From Moringa oleifera (taxonomy: Eukaryota > Streptophyta > Magnoliopsida > Brassicales > Moringaceae), in assembly GCA_021397835.1 (NCBI GenBank), contig JAJFZO010000256.1, forward strand, positions 3,084,501-3,148,500: a DNA stretch of 64,000 bases, written 5' to 3'. Below the pieces are notes generated by a model, which was given only the letters and a program-made list of their open reading frames with translations, had not been told where the DNA came from and searched no databases. Positions within the stretch are counted from its first letter, which is position 1; each line of letters starts with the position of its first letter. The translations under genes were made by a program, and so were the position numbers. Positions 33,622 through 46,790 of the stretch are shown here, one piece after another.

Positions 33622-36600
33622 ATGAAGGTGAGGAATCAGCTTTTATCTTCTTCTTAAATGGGTTCTCTTGTTTTCCTTTAAACAGGATTAACACCCATTT
33701 CCATTGGTTTGCAGAAATTCATCTTCGTTGCCACTGTTTTCGCTGCAAGTTTTCTCTTTGGTTCTTCCTCTGCTCTCAAGGTCTCCATATTCAACTTATC
33801 ACTACTCTTCTCGTTCTCTCTCTTATTTTGTTTTATATGTCTCTCTCTGTGTGTTTTACCCCTTTGCCTTTCTGGGTATTATGTGGTTGCTTGCGCAGGA
33901 GGGACAAACATGTCTAGCAGATAGATTCTGCGACTCAGGTCTACACTGTGAAACCTGTTTTGCTAATGGGAATGTACGGCCAAGATGCACCAGAGTCCAG
34001 CCTCTAAACCCTACCTCTCAGGTCCATTTATCATTTCAGTCTTTCATTTCTAAATTATATGTATGGGTCTGACATTATATACGTAATGCCTAATTGCATA
34101 TGCATATAGTCAGAAAACTGAAAATTGTATATGTTTATGTTTATGTGTGCGTGTAAGGTATGTGCTCATGTTTGTGATTCTTTGATCAGGTGAACACACT
34201 GCCGTTCAATAAGTACTCTTGGTTGACGACCCACAACTCATTTGCTCGATTGGGAGAGAAATCAGCAACTGGGTCTGTGATTCTTGCTCCTACTAATCAA
34301 CAGGACTCCATTACTAGTCAGCTCAATGTATGTCTTTCTCTCTCTCTCTCTCTTTCCCCATCTCTTTCCGTGGGTCTCCCCTCTTCTGTTGCAAAATTAA
34401 ACTAGCTGCATGTTTGGTTCATATGAAAATATGAGAGAAAATGCAGAGATCTATAATGAAAACCTAACTTTTCATCACGTTGAACCCATTTTTCATCTGA
34501 TTAGGTATTATTTTACTTTCTTTTTTGTCTTTTTGTGGGTGTGCATCAAGTGGGCTTGGCGAGTGAGATTCCTCCCTTTGTTGGTTTCTTCAATGAATGT
34601 TGGATGATTCTCTAGGAAGTTGAAGAACCTCGAAATGAGTGAAAAACTAAAAAAATAAAAACCTCATAAAAGTTTTGTGGGCAAATTCTTACATATCTGG
34701 TAAGGGCTGCCTTATGTTTGAATATTTTACTTGGTGAATAAGTGATGCAGCTATGCTGTATTGAGTATTTCTCAAGCTAAAGAGGACCCAAAAAGGCCTT
34801 TCCCTTGCTTGAATAGAAGGAAAGTAGGCAAACCCCTCAAATCTTTGTCTGCCATCATCCAGAAAATTTAACAGTTCTGATGGTTATATAATGTATAATA
34901 TTGGCCATGTTGGTTTGCTGGTCGATTGTTTTAATGGTGAGATTCTTTTTCACCTACTGGTTTTAAGTCATCTGGTTATGGATTAGGTGTGCCTTTGACT
35001 TTGATTGTCATCTTTTGCTCTCATTTTCTAACTGGGTAGAAGGGATGGAATTTTCTTTCAAGCAAAGGAAAAACAAGATTTAATGATGGAAATCCTGAAC
35101 ACAAAAGTCCACCTTTTACATCGTCCTGCACTTTGAATTGAGATCATTTTTCCCAAAGGAAAAGTAAATGTAGAAGACTGTCCTCAATGAATTCTCCTTC
35201 AAAATCCATGGGAAATCTCGTATGTGACACTTCAATGGAAAATTTGTTTTGTTGTTGAAAGAAAATTGATATTGTTCTGCTTTTTGTGAATGCACTTTCA
35301 ATAATTCAGCCATTAATGATCCTTCGTCTGCTCACAGACTTCACACACTAGCTATAGTGCATGAAGGTAAAAGATAAGAAGAAAAAATGAATATGTAAGT
35401 ACTGTCTTGGGACTTGATCGTCCAGCTTTTTGTTGTGTTCTTGATTGATAACTTCTAATTTCCAAGGATCTGAAAGAAAATGAGCGAAGAAAAACCAAGA
35501 CACAAATAGGACCACAGGAAATGTTGGTGATAATCATTGAAAATTTCAACTGGTATCATGGCAGATCACTGGATATGTTTAGGCCAGTGGATAATTTCCA
35601 AGAAACTTCTTTGAGCTACTGGATTTTTTGTGATTTCTGTTATGTGCAGAATTCTTGTGTCAAGCATTTTTCATTAAACGGGTGATTCCTTATATGGGTA
35701 TTGCTGCCTTCCTCTTGCAGAATGGAATTAGAGGTTTAATGCTCGACATGTATGACTTCGAGAATGACATCTGGTTGTGCCACTCCTTCGGACAAAAATG
35801 CTACAACTACACAGCTTTTGTAAGTTTGATAAGGATGTTCAAAATTCTAGTGAATTTGAAGATAATACCTAATAATCTGATCTTTATTTGTCGATCAATT
35901 CATGTCTTAAGATTTTGAAAACTAAAGTACACAAATTTTTTTATATCATTGTTTCTAGTTTACCCATCAATTGTAAATGTTACTGGTTGCTGACATTTTG
36001 GCTGGTCTGATTTTATCAGCAACCTGCCATTAATGTCTTGAAAGAGATTCAAGCGTTTCTTGAGGCAAACCCGATGGAGATTGTCACCATTTTCATTGAG
36101 GACTATGTTACATCCCCAAAGGGTCTGACTAAGGTGTTCGATGCCGCTGGTCTAAAGAAGTACTGGTTTCCAGTATCCCGAATGCCTAAAAATGGTGGAA
36201 ATTGGCCAAAAATCAACGAAATGGTCCAGAGGAATCAGCGGTTAGTGGTTTTCACTTCAAAATCATCCAAGGAGGCTTCCGAAGGAATTGCCTATCAGTG
36301 GAGATACACAGTAGAAAATCAATGTGAGTCATTTTGTGATTTCAGTACATGGTCTCAAGAGCTTATACTGATAGATGTTCAAATTACAGATGGGAATGGT
36401 GGAATGATAGCTGGGTCATGTCCAAACCGTGGGGAATCACCTCCCATGGACACAACATCAAGGTCTTTAGTGGTAGTGAACTATTTTCCTGACAATCCAG
36501 ACATAGTTGAAGCCTGCAAGTATAATTCAGCTCCATTGATGAGCATGATCAACACTTGTTATGAAGCAGCCGGTAAACGATGGCCTAACTTCATTGCCAT

Positions 36601-37177
36601 TGATTTCTACAAGGTAATATCATCTATTAGCTTAAGTAAAAAAGTACAACGAAATAGTGATTCCTCCATAGACCAGTCTGATTAATTTGTATATGAACAT
36701 CTCAGAGGAGTGATGGCAGGGGAGCTCCAGAAGCAGTAGATGTTACAAATGGTCACCTAGTCTGTGGCTGCACTAACCTCGCCTACTGCAAGGTACAGAA
36801 TGGAAACATCCAGCTCTGTTTGTCCGCGTATAAGTTATTGAGTTAAGAGATTCTGAGGGACAGGTTAAGTACTACATTATCTAGGAAGTGTTCATTAGAT
36901 CATTACACATATCTCTAGAGTCTAGGTAATGTAACAGTGAACCAGAAGGCAATTATAGCAGAAAACCAATGTAGAATTCTATGTAATTCTCGTTTGTTTG
37001 CAGGCTAATATGACTTACGGAGCTTGTGACCTGCCTAAGCCAGGGGTTACCCCTCCATCAGGCTCGCTGGCAGATGATACAAGCTTGGCCTGTTGGGACA
37101 AGAGACCTGTTCAGCTTTGGATGTATCTGGGGACAGCTCTGATTGCAACTCTTCTGCTGTTCAGAACACAGGTTTGA
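33622..37177 (+). CDS. Secreted PI-PLC X-domain protein (At5g67130/At1g49740 type)
   Basis: Nine exons: 33622-33627, 33715-33780, 33899-34021, 34190-34327, 35721-35819, 36020-36323, 36390-36613, 36706-36792 and 37004-37177, giving 406 residues. The first coding exon encodes only Met-Lys. Residues 1-21 are a signal peptide. A Cys-rich segment (about 25-65) precedes the X domain. Both catalytic histidines are in place, in WLTTHNSF and [10 protein letters not shown], with GLMLDMYDF and [11 protein letters not shown]. The Y and C2 domains of true plant PI-PLCs are absent, as is usual in this family, so enzymatic activity is unproven. The C-terminus is hydrophobic ([16 protein letters not shown]), as for a GPI-anchored protein. 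A 66-nt intron (36324-36389) has no stop in frame. An alternative last exon at 37329-37523 could replace the final two codons. Confidence 0.92.
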
Positions 37178-37328
37178 TCACCAATGCTTATCTTCTATAT
37201 TTAAGAACACAAAGGACATCTCTTGCTAACCTGAAGGTGACAAAGTTGAATTGATTTGAACCCGGGTAATGGGACTCATGTGATTTAGTATTAAATTCTC
37301 AGTGTCCTGTCTGTTTATTTAAATCCAG

Positions 37329-37523
37329 AAGCGCCTTAAGCTGCGGTGGCTGCCTGTTCCTTTCCCTCTGTTCATTGTCCTGTTGTTATTTCTTTCTGGA
37401 CTTGAATTAGCTGGAAGATTCAAGCTATTGCTTGAGAGATTCATTCAAGAAACATCATTCTTTAAAGGATCAGGATCTCACCTGAGTTGCTTGAGGGACT
37501 CTGCCAATTGTTTCAGGCAATGA
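37329..37523 (+). other. Possible alternative last exon of the PLC gene
   Basis: If the exon ending at the CAG at 37171 is spliced at the following GT (37172) to the AG at 37327-37328, the frame stays open for 64 more residues to TGA 37521-37523. These add a basic KRLKLRW segment, a strongly hydrophobic stretch and a polar tail. Otherwise the sequence is 3' UTR. The unspliced form, ending just after the hydrophobic GPI-type tail, is preferred. Confidence 0.35.
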
Positions 37524-37529
37524 TAGAGA

Positions 37530-40500
37530 TGGAGCACTGGTAATTACTTGAGTTAGTGAAGCAAGACATTGTCTGAATTAGACAGGAAAGGTTGTTCTGA
37601 ACTTCTCGTAAGAAATTAGTGGATGGCTGTGGAATGGAACTTTGCCAAACTTTGTCTTGTGTTGGTTCTCATGAGTTTAACAGTATGAAAGAAAGAAATG
37701 AAGTAAGCTCTTGAGGAACCTGAAAAGGTGATAAAGCCAAGAAGTTTATCTGAAATTCTTTTTTTTTTTTTTAAGATGAAATAAAAATATTTAAAAACTA
37801 ATGAAAACATTTTTTTTACAAACATGTACATACTCTTTTAGTAAAACCTAAGATAGTGCAAATTTCAAGGTAATTGTGTTTAGATCAAGATCACTTAATC
37901 TTATTATTAACAAAGATATTAATAATAAATTGGGTTGTGCACAGCTCAAGAAACCTTAAGTCTCTTTAATTTTGCTGTCCCATGTTAATCATACATTAAC
38001 ATACGGCAAATTATGCTCAAATCTCTTGACCCAACACTCAAATTTAAGAAAACAAAAATTACCCACTTATTTAAATTCTTAATGAAACATAAAAATTTAT
38101 AAAATATATACATATGGGTTGCCGGTGAGATGGAGGAATCTCTTGAAGGCATGTCGTGTACTTCCGGATAAAAGAAATACTATATGACACGGAAAGAAGC
38201 ATATTATAAAACTTATATATAATGATTTAAATAAAATTAAAATTAAATATTAAAAATTAAATTAGAAAATGTCAATTAATTTAATTATATTTTAGTATTT
38301 TAATTTATTTTAAAAAATTAAATTTGAATTTAAATTATTATAAAAATGATAATATTTTTAATTAAAATATTTAAAAAACAACTCAAATAAAAGTTTACTT
38401 CCATTTTGAATATATTCCTCAAATTTTAATAATTTTTGATTCACAAACCATTTTTAATAATTTTTTTTGGAATTTAATAGTATAAAATTAAAAAACAAAT
38501 AAAATTTTAATTTTTTATAATAATAATTTAAATATTTTTAATAAAAAAATTATAATACAAATTTTTTAATTTTTTAACCTAATTTAAATTAAATTAAAAT
38601 ATTAAAAGCATAATTAAATAAATTTGTGCTTTTAAGTATGATATTAAAAAATAAATATAATTTAAAATTTTCTAATATTTACCTTAAAATTTAATGAAGC
38701 TACACTTGATAAAGGAATATATGACATAAGTGCTAGCTCCACTACAACTTTGTGGCACTATCACAAATATGCCTTATAGTGCTTTATGTTCATTGAAATT
38801 ACGTCAAATTTTGTTAGGTATAGAGTGACACTCAATGTCACGGGGAGTCCAAAACTCTTCAACTTTAAACAAAGAATCTAATACACACATCATCTTGAAA
38901 GAAACATTATAATAGCCTTTATTTTTTTTGTTTTATTTAACAAGAAAATTAAAATGTCAACATGTAAAAAAGAATAATTAGGTCTTTTTCCTAAAATTAG
39001 AATCCAATGGGAATCGAGAATATCATGGTGCCATATATGCTCCCCTAACAAAGTTAATCGAATTTCAAACATCTAATTATGAAATTAATTGAGCATTAAA
39101 ACTTGATTAAATTTGACTTGTTATCCGAATCTCAAACAAATCTTACTCGAATATGTCATTTTCCATGTACCCATTATGGTGCTCCATTATGAAAATCTTG
39201 TGGGTGTTAATAGCATTTTGTTTTCATTTGTTAATCATTATTGTGAAATCATGATATATTGTTTAACTCCTATTCAAGAAATATTTTATAATCAATATGC
39301 ATGTAAAGTTTGATATTTTATATATATTTATAAATATATTTTAAAATTGATATAATTAATATGATCGAGATTATGATCGAGATTCTAACCTTTTAATAAG
39401 ACTACAAAAAATTGTGTTTAAAGTTTGTTAACAACGACTTGTTACAAATTATTTCTAAGAATGGTTCATTAATGCTAACAGTATTAACATATAAAAAATA
39501 CTACAAAATATCAATAGTATCAAGTTATCATATATCAACATATCAATTACGTCTTGACATATCAACTTATGAGATGGCATAATAAATGATAGATTTTACC
39601 CTACCAAAAAACTAAAGCCATTAGCCAATATTAAGAGAGGTTAACCTTTACTTAGATCAAGTCGATTTTAAACAGACTAATTACCGAATTACTGTTCAAA
39701 TAAAGTATAAAAAACCAGCTAAATTTTGCTAATGCAACTATTTTCTCGATTAATACCCTATTAGAATTTCCATCTAACTTGAGCATCAGAGATACAATAC
39801 AACGAGTGCCTAACAACAATATATTTGATTATTATTATTACTGTTGTTGTTTTTCTTATTATTATTATTATTATTTTTAATTCCCTCAATACAAACCTAA
39901 TACAAAATTACCCTCTTAGGATTATCACCATAAATTTTACTATTTTCAAATAACATAAAAAATCGTAAAACTTTCTACTATAAAATTATTTTCAAAATAA
40001 ATAATACGTAAATATGATTTGAGATTACAATTAAAAATCAGTTATTCTTTATAAATTTATCTTTTTTAAATTTTAATCTTTTAAACGAAAAAGAAGATAC
40101 TTAACAAAATCCATAGCATATCACCCGATCCAAATCTTCAAGTGGGTCATGATTCGTCCTCCGTGATTAAAGGGTTTAATATGGGCAAAGCACCCGAAGT
40201 AGTGCCATATTGTGATATATTGACAATAAGCAAAGATTTGAAAAAATATATATATGGTTATGATCGAGTTGCCAAGATTGAAAGCAACGTGCCTTCATTT
40301 ATTTGTGTAATTGACATTACCTATTGGTTACGCCATAAAGTTTGACTGCTTCAATCACAAGCCACGTAAATTCAACTCAACCATTGCCACACTATCCATA
40401 ACAAGCATACATCAATTTTTCATACCTTATCCCACAAATATATAAATATATATATAATATTATTTTATTTCATATCATATCATATCATAAATATTATTTA

Positions 40501-43500
40501 TTTTAAATGTTTTGTGAAAATTTTATCACAATTTAAATACATATTTACAAATATATAAAGAATCAAAATTTTACTATATAAAATTTGATTATTTATATAA
40601 AATACAATATTTTTTAATAAATTTATTATTACAATTAAGATAAATATCATATGAATTTTGAAATTTATGTTCTCTTTCCAAACAAATTTCGACTTTTAAA
40701 AAGTCTTTAAAGATTTATTTATTTTAATCAAATTAAATTTTATTAAAAATGTTAAATTTAAAAATATTTAAATTAAAATATTTATATAATAAATTTTAAT
40801 TTAAAATTTTTTATTGTAGCATTATAAAAAATTAAAATTTTTAAATATTTAAAATATTTATACTATAAAATTTTTAAAAAATATATATAAAAAATAGCTC
40901 GATGAAGTGTAAAACTCATTTGAATATTTTTTAGGCATATAATATTTATGATTTTGTATAATTATTTTGAATGAATGTCTAATTTTAGAAATGTTTGAAT
41001 TTTTTTTAAAATTTAAATTTATGTGGAGAGAATAAAGTATTAGGAGATATTTATTTAATTTAAAATTCTGATTATATATAAATATAATAAAATATTTTAA
41101 TAAATAATTTTGATAAAATAATAAATAAATCAAATCTCCCATTATGAAGGAATAAAATAAAATTGAAAAAGAATTTCTGCAATCAACATCACACGAAATT
41201 TGAGCATATCTTTTAGCTTTGAATGGAACAAAAGGTCCACGTGGAGAGCTACACCACATGTAGTGAGAAAAAAAAAATATATATATAAATGGAAAACGAC
41301 TTTAGATCATGGACCACATCAGCATCACAACTGGATGGGACCCATAAGCCACGTGGAAAGTGGGTTATCAATTATTTTGATAAGGACTACTAAAAGATAA
41401 AATCTTAGGCCGAATCGCAAAGCCAAGTAGACTTAGCCTCCTTTACACTCCAATTGCCAATTAAAAATAAATAAATAAATTTTAAAATAAAATATTAAAA
41501 TTTTAGGATAAATTAAAAAAATTATCTTATATTACGTTTTTCAGTTTTAGCAAGCATTCTTAAATATTTTAATATACTTTAATTTAAATTTTAGTTTAAA
41601 ATATTATAATTTTTTTTGAAACGATTCAAAATTACTTAAATAAGTTCTTCACTAAATTTTGAGTTCATTGATGCAAATTTAAATGATTTTTTATATATGA
41701 ATTATTTTTAATATATTTTTAATTAAAATTTTTTAGTATCATTCAAAAAATTTTGAAATTTTTTGTTTTGTAATGATATTTTGAAAATTTCTTTATGTTA
41801 TAAAAAATTTAAACCAAACTTTTAAGATTTTTTATTTTTTAAATAACATCTAAATTGTACTAAATTAAAATAATATTCCATGTATAATTACTCTAATTGA
41901 TCTTTCATAATTTAAATTAAAAATAAGTATAATTAATTTTTTATATTTATATAAAATAATTTAAAATTTTTAAAGTGATTTTATTTATTTAAATATTGAG
42001 AATAAAGCTACTTTCTCAATATAATCTTATTTGGCCAACATTTGGACAATTCTTTTTTTTTTTTAAAGAAAACATATCCATATTTTTTTAATTCAAACAT
42101 GGATAGATTCAGTTAATCACCTTAAATTAAGTTTTAAGAGATAATGATTCGTTCCGTGAACATATACAAGATATGTGGCGCCGCATGCCAATATATAATT
42201 GCTTAAAGGTATCATCATATGCTAACTTTGCTGCATTAAGAGTGAGTCCATTAACATTTTTTAAACCTTTTTATTTATATAATTATAATTAAAACAGATC
42301 TATAAAATGCTTTTTCACACCTTTACGCCGTTCTCATATCATTGACTCTGCTAGAATAAATACAATTAAGTTTAAATTATTAATTATTAATTTACATATA
42401 TATCGCACCATCTATTTATATTGTTTGTTTATAAAACGTAATTTAAATTTATTTTAAACTCATTTTTTTAAAGGTCAGTTTTAAATTTATTTTAAACTCA
42501 AAGTGAAATTAAAACATTAAAAAAAAACAAAAAAAAATCTTAGAGATGGGATTGCAAAACAATGTTTGGTTTTTGGTTGAATGTTTGGACTTTTTTTATA
42601 AAAATTTGTACGGTTTTAAAATTCATGCATAAATATACAATAAATTATATATGTATATATATATATATTAATTTAATAAAAATAATTTTTAAATAACATA
42701 AAATTAAAAATTTGAATATATCTATATATATTTGTGTCATAATGTTTTTTCTTTTGTTATAGGACAGTATAGATTAGGCGATGGATTTGTTGAACAAACT
42801 GAAGTAGTGTTACATCTGTAACCAAATATTATATCTCACTTAGATTCTGTTTTAATCTTCTTTCCGAGTCTCCTTGTACAAATCTTCAATTTAATATATT
42901 TTTTAATACAATTTGTTAAAAAAAATCTATGGAATATTTTATTGCTGTAATATGTATTAATTTTTGGAAAAAGAAACAATATAGTCAAATATGATAAATA
43001 CATAATTTATTTGTTCATTAATATAAAATTTTAATGTCCAATTTTTACAAAAATTATTAAAAGTAAAAGTATAAAATAAAACAAAAAGAACCGAAGCACA
43101 GTTATCTATGTTGCTGTCTTTAGTGAAGGTAACCATTTGGATAAAATGGCAGAGACGGGGAACCGTACTACAAGCCAGAAGACGGTAACAGTAACCGTTA
43201 AAAACTTTACGGTAAACTTTTTCTTTTCTTTTTGTATTTTTTTCTGAGAAAAGGGAAAAAAAATATTCGGAGAATATCGGTGGGAGCACGTGCGAAGAAT
43301 AACGAGCGCGTGCGATGTAAACGAGGATACGAAAAAAAGGACAAGAAAAAAATAATATGTTAAATGTGTTGAAGACCGAAGAGTTCGTAAGCTGTAAGAG
43401 GCCAAACAATGCCCGGTTGACCGGAGACAATCGGGTCGTGACCCGTAGAGGGCACTGTCCCCAACAACGCGTGTGTATGTCTTCGCGCCGCTAAACGACA

Positions 43501-45480
43501 CCGCCTTTCTCTTCCTCTTCTTCTGCTCCTTCCCTGCGCTTGCCTCTGCGAAACGAAGTACCAACCAAACAGATCCCATCGACAATACTGTAAAATTTTC
43601 ACTGTAGAAGAGTTAGTGAAGGACATGTGTGAAGAGATTCCTGTGTGGTGGGTCCCGTTTTAATGAAAGAGAGTCCACTCATGAAGGGCCCCACTCATCT
43701 AGAAACCACCAGCCAATTGATTGATGTTATCCACGAAAAAAACCTTTTTCAAAATTTTTTTTTGATTTTTTTATAAAAATAATGTGGCAGAATAAAAGAT
43801 GTGGGCCCGGGTAGACAACCTGGACCCGCACATTCCTGTGTTCGTCTGTTCATCTTTGACCTTTGACTGCCCACTCACTGTAACGCCACACAATTCAAAC
43901 CTAATTATTAAATCTCATGGCCCTTTTTTGCACTCTTACCCTTTTACTTTTCACTATTTCACTTTTCGCCCCAATTCTTTTAAAATCAATAAACTTTTAC
44001 TGACTTTTTTATTTGCTGATTTTAATTTTATTATCACAATTAATGATGTAAGAATTTATATTTTATAATCATTTAAAATAAAATTTAAATTGAGTCAAAT
44101 TAAATTTTAAATACAAATTTATTAAATTTAAATATTAAAATTTAATTTAAAATTTAGATAAAATTAAAATAATTTTTATATATTTAATTAAAATATTTTA
44201 AATAAATATATATGAATATAATTAAGGATCATAGGGATGTTGGTGTTAATTTGGAAAGTGTAAGGAAGCAATTAGTGTAGATAAGAAAAAAGGGGCAAAA
44301 TCTGTCTCTGTCAAGTGAAATTGTCAAGAGGGTTGGCAACTTCGTAGGAGTAGAAAATGGAAAGAGGTTGGAAGAAGGGATGCCTTTAACTTTGGAGACT
44401 AGGGTTACCCTTTTTCCTTCGCAACATCTTTTTGGTCACAAAAGCTAAGATTTGACTCACCACCAGACTGTAAAGCACCTCCCCTCCTCTCATAGGACAC
44501 GTTAAAAGACAACCCTTCAAAAAGTAGGCCTTTTCTTTACTCCAGATGTTTGGGGAAAAAAAAACTTATTATTTGAAAATTTTGAAAAATATATTTTATT
44601 TAAAAATAATGTTTCATTTTTATTGGTAGTTAATAATTAAATTAAATTAAATTTAAATTATCAAAAATAATTAATTATATTTTATTATTAAAATATTTAA
44701 AATTATTTAAATAGTTTATTTGAATTAATTTTTAATTTAAAACAATTTTTAATTTATAAATTATTTATGATGAGTTTTTTATAATAATTCTTTAAAATAA
44801 TATTTTTAAAAATACAAAATTCTTAAAAATTTTTATAATGATAATTTAAGTATTTTTTATTTTCATAAAAAAATTTAAATCAAATTTTATAATACGATAT
44901 TTTTAATTTGACTTAAATTTAAATCAAATTTTAAATTTTATAATACGATATTTTTAATTTTAAATTTTTTTGATAAAAATTAATATCGTCAAAATTTAAT
45001 TAAGTAAGAATTCGATTAATCAAATTTTAAAGTTTAATTTTAAAAGGAAGAAAGATTTTAAATAATATATTTTTTAAAAAAGTTCTTCCAGTCATTATAC
45101 CAAATTGCAAATTTGAAAAAGTATAAGGGCAGAAATGCAAAGGATCGCGAGGAGCAGCTACTTCCCCCTTGATTAACAATCAGTCACGATACCAGTTTTG
45201 ATGGAAACAGGAGTTAGATTTTAGGCTTTGAATAACGTGGGACCCACAGCCACCTCCGGTCGCACGTTCCATTTGACCAAACACCCATCCCTGCCCCTCT
45301 CTCTGCCTTTGCCTTCCTTCTTACAAATCCCACACGTGTGCCCCTGCGTCAGATAACACCAGGCCCCATCTCTCCCCTCTCTCTCTCTCTTCTCTGTTTC
45401 ATTTCGTATAAGAGAAAGCAAGACCATACAAATCCAGAGAGAATTTGCAGACCTTCTCTGATTTAGTATCAGTGTACCCA
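37530..45480. other. AT-rich intergenic region, 8 kb
   Basis: Most of this stretch is AT-rich with no convincing gene. Short open frames have no family resemblance. Small features are an ATT-rich run near 39830-39875, an AT run near 42640-42670, and an island of clearly higher GC at 43.1-43.9 kb, described separately. The last 300 bp are CT-rich and belong to the U-box gene promoter and leader. Confidence 0.6.
43100..43900. other. GC-richer island of unknown role
   Basis: This stretch stands out from its AT-rich flanks, is unique, and has open frames in several registers on the minus strand, none like a known protein. It contains a G-box CACGTG at 43287-43292, further CG-bearing motifs, and GGGCCC-type motifs at about 43690 and 43803. 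It may be a distal regulatory region or a noncoding transcription unit. Coding is not supported. Confidence 0.35.
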
Positions 45481-45542
45481 TCACTCTCTCTTCCCCACCA
45501 TCCTCCCCCTTCTCATCATAAAACTCAAAAAGGTGCTTACAG

Positions 45543-46790
45543 ATGCCTGGGAATTTAGACCCCTTGGATTTGGGTCTGCAGATTCCATATCATTTTCGGT
45601 GTCCGATCTCCCTCGAGCTCATGCGTGACCCAGTCACTCTCAGCACCGGCCAGACCTACGACCGAGCCAGCATCGAGTCATGGGTCGCCATGGGGAACAC
45701 TTCCTGCCCCGTCACTCGGGTCCCTCTCACCGACTTCACTCTCATTCCTAACCACACCCTTCGCCGCCTTATCCAGGACTGGTGCGTCGCCAACCGCTCT
45801 TACGGAATTGAACGAATCCCAACGCCCAAGCAACCGGCTGAGCCGGCTGTTGTTCGGTCCTTACTGAATCAGACCTCCTCTCGGTCGAACCCCCTGCAGT
45901 CTCGACTTTCTGCTCTGCGCCGCCTCAGAGGGCTCGCCCGCGACTCGGAGAAAAACCGCTCGGTTATTTCCACCCATAACGCACGTGAGTTGCTTATTAA
46001 CATCGTTTTCTCCGATACAGACTCCGATTCGTGCGAGCTGAACCACGAGGCGCTCGCGCTGTTGGTAATGTTTCAACTCACCGAGTCTGAGTGCTCGTCC
46101 GTGGCGTCAGACCCGGACCGAGTCGCCTACCTATCGCGGCTACTTTTTCACTCCTCGGCGGAAGTCCGAGTCAACTCGGCCGCGCTCATCGAAATTGTCC
46201 TGGCTGGCACGAGGTCGTCAGATCTGCGAGTGCAGATTAGCAATGTAGATGTGATATATGAAGGGGTGATTGAGATCTTGAGAAACCCGATATCGTACTC
46301 GCGGGCGCTGAAAGTGGGCATCAAGGCGTTGTTCGCTTTGTGCCTGGTGAAGCAGACGAGGCACAAGGCGGTCTCAGCCGGAGCGCCGGAGACTCTCATC
46401 GACCGCTTGGCTGATTTCGACAAGTGCGACGCGGAGCGAGCTCTGGCGACCACGGAGCTGCTCTGCCGAGTTCCAGCAGGGTGCACGGCATTCGCGGGGC
46501 ACGCGCTAACAGTGCCTCTGCTGGTGAAGACCATCCTGAAGATCTCGGACCGCGCGACGGAGTATGCTGCTGGAGCTCTACTTTCACTCTGCTCGACGTC
46601 GGAGCAAAGCCAGAGAGAGGCCGTAAGCGCTGGCATACTAACGCAGCTGCTGCTTCTGGTGCAGAGCGACTGTACGGACAGGGCAAAAAGAAAGGCCCAG
46701 CTGCTGTTGAAGCTGCTTCGCGATTGTTGGCCCGAGGACCCAATCGGGAATTCCAACGACTTTGCTTGCAGTGAAGTGGTGCCGTTTTGA
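45543..46790 (+). CDS. U-box/ARM E3 ubiquitin ligase, PUB25/26 type
   Basis: An intronless gene of 415 residues. The U-box spans about residues 13-88 (IPYHFRCPISLELMRDPVTL, TGQTYDR, SIESW, CPVTRVPL, IPNHTLRRLI). Armadillo-type helical repeats run from about 120 to 400 (LSALRRLRGLARDS, EALALLVMFQLT, AALIEIVLAG, ATEYAAGALLSLCS). This is a cytosolic E3 ligase that brings an E2 to substrates held by the ARM repeats. In Arabidopsis, PUB25 and PUB26 act in immune-kinase turnover and cold signalling; that is family knowledge. The start ATG follows a CT-rich leader and directly precedes the family N-terminus (PGNLDPLDLGLQIP). Codon third positions are strongly GC-rich compared with the flanks, as is common in intronless PUB genes. 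Confidence 0.95.
   Translation: MPGNLDPLDLGLQIPYHFRCPISLELMRDPVTLSTGQTYDRASIESWVAMGNTSCPVTRVPLTDFTLIPNHTLRRLIQDWCVANRSYGIERIPTPKQPAEPAVVRSLLNQTSSRSNPLQSRLSALRRLRGLARDSEKNRSVISTHNARELLINIVFSDTDSDSCELNHEALALLVMFQLTESECSSVASDPDRVAYLSRLLFHSSAEVRVNSAALIEIVLAGTRSSDLRVQISNVDVIYEGVIEILRNPISYSRALKVGIKALFALCLVKQTRHKAVSAGAPETLIDRLADFDKCDAERALATTELLCRVPAGCTAFAGHALTVPLLVKTILKISDRATEYAAGALLSLCSTSEQSQREAVSAGILTQLLLLVQSDCTDRAKRKAQLLLKLLRDCWPEDPIGNSNDFACSEVVPF

Noticed and set aside
42957..43626. Overlapping minus-strand ORFs of 88-159 codons
   Set aside because: They overlap in different registers, look like no family, and probably reflect the locally higher GC content.
46148..46756. 202- and 115-codon minus-strand ORFs inside the U-box gene
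   Set aside because: Antisense shadows caused by GC-rich third positions in the sense gene.
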